The notes under the pieces were generated by a model. It was given only the letters and a program-made list of their open reading frames with translations, did not search any database and was not told the origin of the DNA. A stretch of DNA of 28,330 nucleotides from a virus. Positions 20,623 through 28,197 of the stretch are shown in pieces (within the stretch, counting starts at the first letter, position 1; each line of letters opens with the position of its first letter). The position numbers were made by a program, and so were the translations under genes. The stretch lies in IMG/VR virus record IMGVR_UViG_3300022743_000112, positions 1-28,330 of that record. One strand, 5' to 3'.

Positions 20623-23600
20623 ATTTATACACATTATTTGAAGACTCAGAAAACAAGAAAGTTAAAGAAGACTTCAATGGTCTACAATATGGTGTTCAGG
20701 AAAATGATGGGCTCAGTGGTTCGTTGTCAACTGATAATGGGGTAGCAGCAGTACAGGGCACAGATAATGATATTAGCCCAATCGGTAGTGGCTATAACGA
20801 GCAAGTAACCGAAGATAATCCGACGGAACTAGACGAAGTAGCAATGAACCCAACAGCATTTGCACAGGCCATTAGTAGCGGTGCAGAAAAGGGTGTTCTT
20901 GTTGGCTTTGAATTTGAAACGCTGATTCCAAAAGCAGCAGTCATGACATGGAAGAATGGGCCTACTCCTATTCCAGTTGGCTATGACCCAAACAGTCTAG
21001 CATGGATTGAAGGCAAAACTACAAACGACTTGTTAGATGGTATCTTACGTGCCATGCCAAACAACAGTAATAGAAATGAAAAAATCATTGATGACTTGTT
21101 CAAGTATAAGACTAGTGTTCAGGGCACTGTGGGTCACAAGAGCATTTGGTCACACTATCGTCAGTGGGTTGATCAGCAAGTCAGACAAGAGTTAGAAGCC
21201 GAAGCCGCTACTGGCGTTAGCCCAGTGATAGCATCGTTAAGAGAACTGCTAAAAGACCGCGCATGGGGCAACCAAGTGGTTGGATTTATGGATGCCAGCG
21301 GTGAACGAGAATACGGTTCCGACGAACAAGGTAACCCAAATAATATCAAGGCCAAACCTTTTGTTCTTCGTGTTCTTAAAGACAAGACTGGCATCGATTT
21401 CAGTGGACGTGTTAAAAAGAGCGAACTAACTCCGGAAGTCATCTTAAAAATTAAAGATGCCATGCAGTATTGCTATCGCATTACACGTGGTCCCGTTGAC
21501 ACACGTTGCAGTCAAGTAAGCAATGCCGCCGATGGTCGTAGAGATGCGCTTTACAGCAATTATGTTCCAGGATGGAGTTACAATCACCAATCGACTCCAG
21601 AGTCCGTAGAATTATTCAAGAATCATTTTGCTCAATTCTGTACTGCCACAATGGGTACTGACAATCTTAAAGAGTTGTTGAAGACCAAGTGGGCATTTAA
21701 GGGTCGTGTAAACAACACAACTGATACACTAAAAGAAAAATTATGGTATTACGTAACTCCTGGAGCAACAGAACCAGCAAGTTTACAACAACGTAGTCGT
21801 TACACTAGCACTGACTACATGGATGGTGCTGAGTTCTTAAAGGCAAACCTCAAAGACGTTTACGGTGACAACATGGTTATTTTCCGTGGTTATCACCAAG
21901 ACACAAAGAAACTTGATCGCTGGTATATTGAACCAGATGGTAGCTTGCGTCCAAATCAGGGCGACTACGCGGCAGAAGTTGTTAGTCCTCCATTAAAAGC
22001 AGATGCTGCCATGACAGCACTGAGAACTTGGTATGAAAAAGCCCGTGCTTTGAATTTGTACACTAACAATTCAACTGGCTTACATATCAACGTTAGTATC
22101 CCAGACAAAATTGACGTATTGAAATTAGCAGTGTTTGCTGGTGATCAACACGTTCTAAAGCAATTCGGTCGTGAAGACAACAGCTATGCACGTAGCGTTA
22201 TCAAGAGTCTTAAAAATCAGGGCAGTTTGCCAACTGTTGGGTCAGGTAGTTTCAAAGAAGCTGAAAAGCAAATGAAAGAGCTAGTGCGAAACATTAGCGG
22301 TGATCACTTTGCAACTGTTAACTTCAACGGTAAGTATGTGTCATTTAGACATGCAGGTGGTAATTATTTAGGTAAGCCAGAAGATATCGCAAATACTGTT
22401 GGACGTTTTGTACGTGCAATGATTCTTGCAGCAGATCCAGCGGCACATCGTGATGAGTATATTGGCAAGTTAGTGAAATTGATGAAGACTCCAGCGGGTG
22501 CTCAGTCCGACAAACTAAGTCTTACTGATATTCGTAGTATCGCTGAACGTGGTATTCCGGTTCAGTATATTGACTTTGTTACTACTGTGGGCAGCACTCC
22601 CGAAGAAGCACAAGCGGCGGCAGAAAAGTATGTCAGAGAAAATTTCACTGGCGGCACTGGTGCAAACAACATTGTGGTTCAGAATGATCCAAGTGCGCGT
22701 GAGCGTCTAGCACAAGACCGTGGATTCGGTGATGTATCAAAGAATCATATCCGTACTACAGGACCAGAGAACTTTTTCCGTGCTACGATTTATCCAACAA
22801 CTCGTCGCAGTCTAAACGTCAGTGCAGACAGATTTACTACTCAGGGCACAGACCGCGGTAGTGCGTTTGGTATGTATGGCAACGGTCACAATAAACACGC
22901 TGTTGGTATTAGAAGTATGAACGTCATCAAGCCAACTGATCCAGGTTACGTAGATGCTGTTAAAGCATTACGTGGTGAGCAGTCTAAACCACTTCCACTA
23001 CCAGGAAGTAAAGCAGCCCCTAAAGCTCGTGCAGCAAGATTTGCAAGCCAACAACCTGCAGGTCAAGAACCCGCAGCACAGCAAGCAGCACAGACTGCGC
23101 AGCAATATGGTATTTGGCATACTAGAGACAATCATTGGGTTGAAAATGGCTATGGGCGGATATCCTCTGATAGCCCTAACGCAGTATTAGATTTTATGAA
23201 CGCCCATAACTTGGCAAACAACAACTATCAGATGCGTCCCATCCCAGCATCGCAGCAAGCACAACCAAGTTCTGACGATGAGAGTGAGCCTGCTGGTGCC
23301 CCACAGTGGGAACTATATCATATCCCCAGCGGTGAGGCTATATCACTGAACAATCGCCCAGTTACATTCACGGCAGATAGATTAAGTCACGCACAAGATG
23401 CTATGGCAGCGTGGATGCGTGAGCGAGGCAGGTCCGGAAATGGATATAATGTTCGTCCAGTCAGTGATGGAGATGACGGCGACGATGAAGAATCTGGAAC
23501 AGATGCTCGTGATACTTATAGATTTGTAAACGCAGATACAGGCCGTGTTCTTGACACAGAGCAAGGGTTGAGTGAAGAATCTGCCTTAGAACGAGCAGAA

Positions 23601-25145
23601 GAACTTGTTCGCCAATACAACGTAGAAGTTGTGGTCTACAACTACAGAGATCAAGAAGTAGAACGAATCAACCCAGACGAGTTAGCCGATGACGATGAAG
23701 ATAATGCTCGTGAAACTTGGACTCTGAACAACGGTGAGATGGTACGACACTATGACCCTTCACAAGTCAACAGTGAAAGAGCTTTTGAACTTGCCAGAGA
23801 GATGTATAGTCAATACAGTCGTCCAGTAACTATCAGTCGTGATGGTACAACTTATGGACACTGGCCTCGTGAAGAACAGCAAGCCGACGGGTATCATGTA
23901 GTTGATAGCTCAGGTAGAGTTATTGGTCAGACACATGCTACAGAAGATGATGCACTTGAGGCTGCGCAATATCTTGCCGATCTTCGTCGAGGAACATACT
24001 ACGTGAATGACCCGGAAGGTCATCGTGTTGGTGGTGCTCGTCCAGACGAGAGTGATGACAGTGACGAAGATGATGAATTAGAAGATGATGGTAGTACCCT
24101 GTATCGCTTTGTTAATATGGAGGACGGAGAGCTACTTGCTACAGAACACTATGCAAGTAACAGCGAAGCGTTTGTAAATGCCCAAGAGCTTGCCAATAAT
24201 GAAGGCATAACCGTTGAAGTGGGTCACGGAGCGAATTATACTCCTCTGCGCAGATTTACTCCAGACCAACAAGAGCAAGAGCAAAGATTTACACTAGACA
24301 CTGACACTGCACAGCAAGTAGTTGTTACGCGAGGGGCAGAAGATGCACAACAACATGCACTTTCTATGGCCAATGAGCGTGGTGAGACAGTTAGAGTACT
24401 GAATGCAGTGGGCGGCGTAGTTGCTACAGTTGCGCCAGCTCAAAGACAAGGAACACAGACTAGACCGCAGTTCTATCGCTTCATGAATCCATCAAATCGC
24501 AATGCAGTTGGTGCTGGGTATTATTCCACCGATCAAGAAGCAGAAGCACACGCTCAACGAATAGCCAACGCTGTACATGGAGAAATCTTGTTACTCGGAG
24601 TAACACCCACTGGTCCTGACAGACGCCTTGGCACGTTCCAACCACAAGTCAATGAAGCACGTATCTTTCACGCTGATGAAAAAGTCAATGTAGTTTACAA
24701 TCCACAAAACAGTGATAAGAAAGTTATTGTTGCCAAAGCAGTAGATCATGCGATGGCAGATAAAGTAATCAGAACTTATTTGCATAGAAATGCAAAGAAT
24801 GCCGCATTGCAAAAACTAAATGCAAATGACTTTTACCTTCAACCAATTAGTCATTATACTAGTGAGGGTATCACAAGTCCGGGCGGTGGCACTACAGACG
24901 ATAGTACAAGTCCGATTCATGGTACGAATGCAAAGATCGCTGATCGCTACGATCCAGAAGATTTTGATGCAATGGTAACTCGTGTTGGGCAAAAGGCTCG
25001 TGCGCAAGAGAAGCGCCAACCAGTTGATCTTGTCAAACTAGCACAGCGTCTACGCCAAGCAGACACTCGCAACACCATGACTGACGAAGATATCATGGAA
25101 AGTCGCATAGATGCTATGAAACGTGCTGGCTACGACTTTCTATAA
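20619..25145 (+). CDS. Giant amidoligase-like protein with eight tandem strand-helix-strand modules
   Basis: The 1508-residue protein has, in order: leader MNLYTLFED with Phe7-Glu8; xxE sites VQE28 and LDE73; an amidoligase-like domain (glutamine-synthetase fold, Amidoligase_2 type) with 'GVLVGFEFETLI' (Glu98, Glu100), 'DYAAEVVSPPLKAD' (449-462), 'NSTGLHINVS' (484-493) and Arg577 in 'SFRHAGG'; a linker; then eight modules of 55-70 residues starting near 829, 896, 966, 1033, 1091, 1161, 1223 and 1285. Each module has a strand with a turn, a helix with E-A-x(3)-A, and a last strand. Acidic or Gln-rich linkers join them. After VNE near 1346 comes a further alpha/beta part and a basic end with an IME-S site. 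Family amidoligases make amide bonds between amines and carboxylates; the substrate is unknown. Confidence 0.72.
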   Translation: MNLYTLFEDSENKKVKEDFNGLQYGVQENDGLSGSLSTDNGVAAVQGTDNDISPIGSGYNEQVTEDNPTELDEVAMNPTAFAQAISSGAEKGVLVGFEFETLIPKAAVMTWKNGPTPIPVGYDPNSLAWIEGKTTNDLLDGILRAMPNNSNRNEKIIDDLFKYKTSVQGTVGHKSIWSHYRQWVDQQVRQELEAEAATGVSPVIASLRELLKDRAWGNQVVGFMDASGEREYGSDEQGNPNNIKAKPFVLRVLKDKTGIDFSGRVKKSELTPEVILKIKDAMQYCYRITRGPVDTRCSQVSNAADGRRDALYSNYVPGWSYNHQSTPESVELFKNHFAQFCTATMGTDNLKELLKTKWAFKGRVNNTTDTLKEKLWYYVTPGATEPASLQQRSRYTSTDYMDGAEFLKANLKDVYGDNMVIFRGYHQDTKKLDRWYIEPDGSLRPNQGDYAAEVVSPPLKADAAMTALRTWYEKARALNLYTNNSTGLHINVSIPDKIDVLKLAVFAGDQHVLKQFGREDNSYARSVIKSLKNQGSLPTVGSGSFKEAEKQMKELVRNISGDHFATVNFNGKYVSFRHAGGNYLGKPEDIANTVGRFVRAMILAADPAAHRDEYIGKLVKLMKTPAGAQSDKLSLTDIRSIAERGIPVQYIDFVTTVGSTPEEAQAAAEKYVRENFTGGTGANNIVVQNDPSARERLAQDRGFGDVSKNHIRTTGPENFFRATIYPTTRRSLNVSADRFTTQGTDRGSAFGMYGNGHNKHAVGIRSMNVIKPTDPGYVDAVKALRGEQSKPLPLPGSKAAPKARAARFASQQPAGQEPAAQQAAQTAQQYGIWHTRDNHWVENGYGRISSDSPNAVLDFMNAHNLANNNYQMRPIPASQQAQPSSDDESEPAGAPQWELYHIPSGEAISLNNRPVTFTADRLSHAQDAMAAWMRERGRSGNGYNVRPVSDGDDGDDEESGTDARDTYRFVNADTGRVLDTEQGLSEESALERAEELVRQYNVEVVVYNYRDQEVERINPDELADDDEDNARETWTLNNGEMVRHYDPSQVNSERAFELAREMYSQYSRPVTISRDGTTYGHWPREEQQADGYHVVDSSGRVIGQTHATEDDALEAAQYLADLRRGTYYVNDPEGHRVGGARPDESDDSDEDDELEDDGSTLYRFVNMEDGELLATEHYASNSEAFVNAQELANNEGITVEVGHGANYTPLRRFTPDQQEQEQRFTLDTDTAQQVVVTRGAEDAQQHALSMANERGETVRVLNAVGGVVATVAPAQRQGTQTRPQFYRFMNPSNRNAVGAGYYSTDQEAEAHAQRIANAVHGEILLLGVTPTGPDRRLGTFQPQVNEARIFHADEKVNVVYNPQNSDKKVIVAKAVDHAMADKVIRTYLHRNAKNAALQKLNANDFYLQPISHYTSEGITSPGGGTTDDSTSPIHGTNAKIADRYDPEDFDAMVTRVGQKARAQEKRQPVDLVKLAQRLRQADTRNTMTDEDIMESRIDAMKRAGYDFL

Positions 25146-25148
25146 ATA
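25141..25148 (+). promoter_or_regulatory. T4-type late promoter box TATAAATA
   Basis: A perfect late consensus match overlapping the stop of the giant gene. The RNA start would be near 25154, the first base of the next ATG, so the message would be leaderless. TTC-ATA can pair with TATGAA across it (25138-25158, one bulged T), covering the ATG weakly. Confidence 0.7.
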
Positions 25149-25153
25149 ACACT

Positions 25154-25597
25154 ATGAACGAATTATCTGAACTACAAAACGCGGCTCGTATTGCATTTGC
25201 AAGCGAGTTTGCATTCTACTTAAAAGCACAAGAGTTTCATTGGAACGTTGAGGGTGTTCACTTTCAACAATTCCACGCATTGTTCCAAACTATCTATGAA
25301 GAAGTTTATGGAGTTGTTGATGACTTTGCTGAAAAGCTACGTGCTCTTGGCTGCTATGCCCCGGGTAGTTTCAGCAAACTGAGCGTACTATCTCGTATTG
25401 ATGACCAAGAGTCTGTGATCTCTGACGGTGAGATGATCCAAACATTGCTTGAAGACAGTGAAAAGTTGAGTATCTTGTTCAAAATGGTCTATGATATCGC
25501 TGAACGTGAAGGCAAACATGGATTTAGTAACTTTCTTGCAGAGCGCATGGATGCACACGCCAAGCATAGTTGGCAGCTACGAAGCGTACTAAAATGA
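25154..25597 (+). CDS. dps-like: Dps-family ferritin-like protein
   Basis: The 147-residue protein is a full-length Dps four-helix bundle. The inter-subunit iron site is intact: His29 (in 'EFHWNVEG'), His41, Asp56 and Glu60 have exactly the 12-15-4 spacing of E. coli Dps His51, His63, Asp78 and Glu82. Dps dodecamers oxidise and store iron and some bind DNA. There is no basic N-terminal tail, so strong DNA binding is not predicted. It stands behind a perfect late box with no leader and overlaps the metallopeptidase gene by ATGA. Unlike its neighbours it lacks the Phe7 leader. A role in guarding DNA against iron and peroxide late in infection is an inference. Confidence 0.88.
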   Translation: MNELSELQNAARIAFASEFAFYLKAQEFHWNVEGVHFQQFHALFQTIYEEVYGVVDDFAEKLRALGCYAPGSFSKLSVLSRIDDQESVISDGEMIQTLLEDSEKLSILFKMVYDIAEREGKHGFSNFLAERMDAHAKHSWQLRSVLK

Positions 25598-25974
25598 TCT
25601 TATACGAGATGTTTGAAAACAAAGAACCTGACCTTAAAGGTACGGGCAATGAGTTCGTTAAGTTCTGTGTCAAACACCTCGGTATCAAAAAATTACCAAA
25701 GATTCGTCTCATACCTGTGATTGGCATGAGTGAACATCCAACATTTGGTACCTTTGATCCAAATACAAATACTATCAGCGTTGCCACTGACGGTCGTCAC
25801 ATCATGGACATTATGCGTACTCTCGCACATGAATTGACACATCACAAGCAACGTGAAGAAAACAGAATTAAACCAGACAGTGGTGAAACTGGCAGTGAAA
25901 TTGAAAACGAAGCAAACGCTCAAGCTGGCGTGTTGATGCGTGACTTTGCTGACCAGAACCCAGGTCTGTTCTGA
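25594..25974 (+). CDS. Small zinc metallopeptidase with capsid-type leader
   Basis: From ATG 25594 (ATGA overlap with the Dps gene) the protein has 126 residues; an earlier in-frame start inside the Dps gene is rejected. Residues 1-8, MILYEMFE, match the leader pattern of the 20619 protein (Tyr4, Phe7, Glu8). The rest is a compact zincin: 'TLAHELTHHKQREEN' with HExxH at 79-83 and 'GSEIENEANAQAGVLM', whose downstream Glu would be the third zinc ligand, as in minimal gluzincins and phage HExxH proteins. All metal residues appear intact. If it is packaged, it could be injected and cut a host protein; it might instead act on virion proteins. Confidence 0.75.
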   Translation: MILYEMFENKEPDLKGTGNEFVKFCVKHLGIKKLPKIRLIPVIGMSEHPTFGTFDPNTNTISVATDGRHIMDIMRTLAHELTHHKQREENRIKPDSGETGSEIENEANAQAGVLMRDFADQNPGLF

Positions 25975-25987
25975 ACCCACCTTAGGG

Positions 25988-26062
25988 CCGTTGTCGTCAA
26001 CGGATAGGGCGAAAGCCCGGGCGTCAAATGGGCGGCTGCTGCCCAGATTCGTGAGTTACGCC
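25988..26062 (+). ncRNA. Candidate structured RNA of three hairpins
   Basis: This gap is clearly richer in G and C than its surroundings and packs several perfect stems: CCGTTG-TCGT-CAACGG (25988-26003); GGGC-GAAA-GCCC with a GNRA loop (26007-26018); and GGCGT/ACGCC (26020-26024 with 26058-26062) enclosing TGGGCGG-CTG-CTGCCCA (26029-26045, one G-U pair). No coding frame fits. It matches no tRNA, hammerhead or other RNA I can recognise. It may be a small RNA, a leader element of the PP-loop gene or an end-of-transcript structure. Confidence 0.5.
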
Positions 26063-26118
26063 AGACTCCGGTCAAAGTGAGCATTTTATTTCCTCAAAAT
26101 TTCCTGTATACTCAAAGA

Positions 26119-27246
26119 ATGTCTCGTTACACTCAATACCACATTGAATCACTGAAAACCAGCGCAATGGTGTTCACGCCATTACGATACTTACAAGTAC
26201 AGGGTGCGGGCGGACATTGGGCAGACATTGGTTTCAATGTTTTGGGACTGCATGATCTTCGTCCAAGACTTGGCACATTCACTAACCCGTGGGGCGCCAA
26301 GAGCAACCCCATTTTCGCAGCAACAGAACTCGTACCAAATCATGAAAAATTAAGCATATTGCTTGATCGCAGAGCCAATGAATTGCTTGATAAGGGTCTG
26401 AGAATTGCAGTCATGTGGAGCGGGGGCATTGACAGCACTTGTGTTCTTTCTTCACTGATCAAACATACTAAAAGTCTGGATCAAATACTAGTCTATCACA
26501 CAGACAAATGTATTGAAGAAAATCCAGAGTTTTACAAGAACTTTATACAAGGCAAAATTGAATGCAGAGATACCACTACTCTGAATGTCACTAATGAATT
26601 TCTTCAAACACATATAGTTACACATGGTGACCCAGGTGACTGTTTATATGGGCCAAGTATGCCCATGTATCAATATTTGTTATCAGATAATCGCCACTTG
26701 CTATCTTGGAAAGACAACAAAAATCTCATCGTACAGGGTATAACGAATCGTGGCAGCAGTAAAGAATTCGCAGAGTGGTACACCAATAAAGTCAGCGACA
26801 ATATACTAGAAGTTGGATTAGATGGAATTAAAACCATTAGTGATTGGTGGTGGTGGCATTACTACAATCTCAAGTGGGAGTTTAGTTTACTAAGACCGTT
26901 TTTTGACACTAGAAGTGCCGAAAAGCGCCCCACGATTACTCAAGAGACATTGCAGAAATACAGTGATGGTACATTTTACAACACAGACTACTTCCAAAGC
27001 TGGAGTTATACCAACTTGGAAAGGCTATGTCGTGATCCATCAAAACACAAAATAGATGCCAAATCATATATTCTTGAACTAGACGGTAATCAAGAGTACT
27101 TTGATAACAAAAGAAAATCTGAAAGCATTGCCGGAGACCCTAGCAAACGCCCAATTTATTTGGACAAAGATTTGAGAGCATTCTATATGCGGGACCCGGG
27201 AGTTCGTGAAGCATTGACTTACTGCTTGGAACAATACAAAGGGTAA
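26119..27246 (+). CDS. PP-loop ATP pyrophosphatase (asparagine-synthase-like)
   Basis: From ATG 26119 the protein has 375 residues; a GTG at 26077 would add 14. The central signature is 'IAVMWSGGIDSTCVLSSLI' with the PP-loop SGGIDS at 101-106, followed by 'QILVYHTDKC' and 'HIVTHGDPGDCLYGPSM', which resembles the sGD.gDelf motif of asparagine synthetase C-terminal domains. There is no N-terminal Cys-type glutaminase domain, so an ammonia or amine donor would be needed, or the protein uses adenylation for another reaction (amide, thiolation or queuosine-type chemistry). TATACT lies at 26107-26112, a possible -10 box that would again give a very short leader. The preceding gap holds the candidate RNA. 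Confidence 0.75.
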   Translation: MSRYTQYHIESLKTSAMVFTPLRYLQVQGAGGHWADIGFNVLGLHDLRPRLGTFTNPWGAKSNPIFAATELVPNHEKLSILLDRRANELLDKGLRIAVMWSGGIDSTCVLSSLIKHTKSLDQILVYHTDKCIEENPEFYKNFIQGKIECRDTTTLNVTNEFLQTHIVTHGDPGDCLYGPSMPMYQYLLSDNRHLLSWKDNKNLIVQGITNRGSSKEFAEWYTNKVSDNILEVGLDGIKTISDWWWWHYYNLKWEFSLLRPFFDTRSAEKRPTITQETLQKYSDGTFYNTDYFQSWSYTNLERLCRDPSKHKIDAKSYILELDGNQEYFDNKRKSESIAGDPSKRPIYLDKDLRAFYMRDPGVREALTYCLEQYKG

Positions 27247-27259
27247 AGCACCAATAAGT

Positions 27260-27288
27260 TTGCTTTAACAACATCATTCAACTACAAT
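27260..27288 (+). promoter_or_regulatory. Sigma70-type promoter for the DsbA-like gene
   Basis: TTGCTT (27260-27265) and TACAAT (27283-27288) are 17 bases apart. The RNA start would be near 27295, and an AGGAG ribosome site follows at 27300-27304. The same TACAAT -10 box appears at 10387. Confidence 0.55.
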
Positions 27289-27310
27289 ATATTTTTCTTA
27301 GGAGAACTTT

Positions 27311-27577
27311 ATGAGCGATTATGACCGCACTTTCAATGGCGAAGCCAAAATTAAACTTACACAACTTATCAATGAAGGTATGAGTGTACTACAAGAGATT
27401 GAAGACTTGAATGCAGGTCTCAATGATACTGTGAAAGCAGTAGCAGAAGAATTGGAAATCAAACCCTCTACGCTGAAAAAGGCACTTAAAGTGGCTCATA
27501 AGGCAAAGTTGGGCGAGACCAATCGTGATCACGATGAATTGAACACCATTCTAGAAACTGTGGGCAAGACATTGTAA
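27311..27577 (+). CDS. dsbA: DsbA-like double-stranded DNA-binding protein (late transcription)
   Basis: The 88-residue protein is close in length to T4 DsbA (89 residues) and follows the same all-helical layout: an acidic N-terminus, 'LTQLINEGMSVLQEIEDLNA', then 'VKAVAEELEIKPSTLKKALK' followed by a basic 'VAHKAKLGE' segment, and a final acidic helix 'DHDELNTILETVGKTL'. T4 DsbA binds duplex DNA and affects late transcription, which fits the many late boxes in this window. The gene has its own sigma70-type promoter and a good AGGAG ribosome site, so it would be made before the late stage. Identity by length and pattern is good, not certain. Confidence 0.65.
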   Translation: MSDYDRTFNGEAKIKLTQLINEGMSVLQEIEDLNAGLNDTVKAVAEELEIKPSTLKKALKVAHKAKLGETNRDHDELNTILETVGKTL

Positions 27578-27678
27578 TCATTGGGCTCCATGGTCAGACG
27601 AGAAAAATATTATTTACTATCAATATAACCATCTTATCTTATGTTATAAGAACTACTGATCATGGGGACATTTTAATT

Positions 27679-27966
27679 ATGAACGACATACTATTAAACA
27701 TATGGGAATGGGTACGTGAAGATTTCAAAAGCAATAAAATTCGCTTTTGTCTTGAAGTCTTTGCTTGGATCGTTAGTATTGGCTGTGCATTGATCATGGC
27801 CATCACTGTACCAAATCCCCCACTCAAGTATCTATATATTCCTTGGGTCACCAGCACTGCCATCTATGCTGCTTGTGCTTTTAGTCGGCGTAGCTTTGGT
27901 ATGCTGGCTAATTATTTGCTGCTGGCCATCATTGATGGAACTGCCCTCATCCGCTGGTGGATGTGA
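27679..27966 (+). CDS. Small membrane protein with three helices
   Basis: The 95-residue protein has an N-terminal charged amphipathic stretch ('WEWVREDFKSNKIRFCLEVF'), then three hydrophobic segments: 'FAWIVSIGCALIMAITV', 'YLYIPWVTSTAIYAACAF' and 'MLANYLLLAIIDGTALI'. It ends 'RWWM'. I do not recognise a family; the fold could be a half-size transporter-like unit similar in flavour to PnuC, but no motif proves this. GGGGAC upstream is a weak ribosome site. The 100-base gap before it (27578-27678) is AT-rich, with no clear promoter. Confidence 0.6.
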   Translation: MNDILLNIWEWVREDFKSNKIRFCLEVFAWIVSIGCALIMAITVPNPPLKYLYIPWVTSTAIYAACAFSRRSFGMLANYLLLAIIDGTALIRWWM

Positions 27967-27976
27967 TAAGTATTAT

Positions 27977-27993
27977 TAGTCTTCGTCGGACTA
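27977..27993 (+). other. Short hairpin after the membrane-protein gene
   Basis: TAGTCT and GGACTA pair over 6 bp (one G-U) with a 5-base loop, eleven bases after the stop codon. No T run follows. It could be an RNA end structure or a processing site. Confidence 0.3.
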
Positions 27994-28013
27994 TAAACAG
28001 ACATGTAGAGCAA

Positions 28014-28033
28014 GTGTAGGCTTCAAACTACAC
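28014..28033 (+). promoter_or_regulatory. Operator-like hairpin before the polymerase genes
   Basis: GTGTAG and CTACAC form a perfect 6-bp stem with an 8-base loop, GCTTCAAA. The GGAGA ribosome site of the 28045 gene starts three bases after it. T4 DNA polymerase represses its own translation by binding a hairpin with an 8-base loop at the gene 43 ribosome site; the geometry is similar here, the loop sequence is not. Confidence 0.4.
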
Positions 28034-28044
28034 ACGGAGAATAT

Positions 28045-28197
28045 ATGAACGAACTAGAATTCGTCCCTTGCGACGATTGTACTAATCCCGACGGGTGCAT
28101 CACTCGTTGCGGCATCCAAGAATTTCTTAACGAAAACAAAAATGTCGCTGAACAGCGCGGTGAAACCCCAGAACAACTATGGGGAGAAGCCGAATGA
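28045..28197 (+). CDS. Small Cys-rich protein upstream of DNA polymerase
   Basis: The 50-residue protein begins MNELEFVPCDDCTNPDGCIT and carries 'RCGIQEF'. Four cysteines in CxxCx5CxxxC spacing could bind zinc or form a small cluster site; the rest is an acidic helical tail ending 'TPEQLWGEAE'. The GGAGA ribosome site is at 28036-28040 and its stop overlaps the polymerase start by ATGA, so the two are made together. Function is unknown; a polymerase cofactor is possible by position only. Confidence 0.65.
   Translation: MNELEFVPCDDCTNPDGCITRCGIQEFLNENKNVAEQRGETPEQLWGEAE

Noticed and set aside
20619-25145. Diversity-generating retroelement or tail fibre as the explanation for the giant repetitive protein
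   Set aside because: No reverse transcriptase or template repeat, and the units are alpha/beta modules, not beta-helix or Gly-X-Y fibre repeats.
25975-26118. A tRNA, tmRNA or hammerhead ribozyme in the G+C-rich gap
   Set aside because: No cloverleaf with a T-loop and CCA-side pairing, no tag reading frame, and no CUGAUGA core on either strand.
27578-27678. A promoter in the AT-rich gap before the 27679 gene
   Set aside because: Several TATAAG/TATCTT-like strings, but none with a fitting -35 at 16-18 bases and no TAAATA box.
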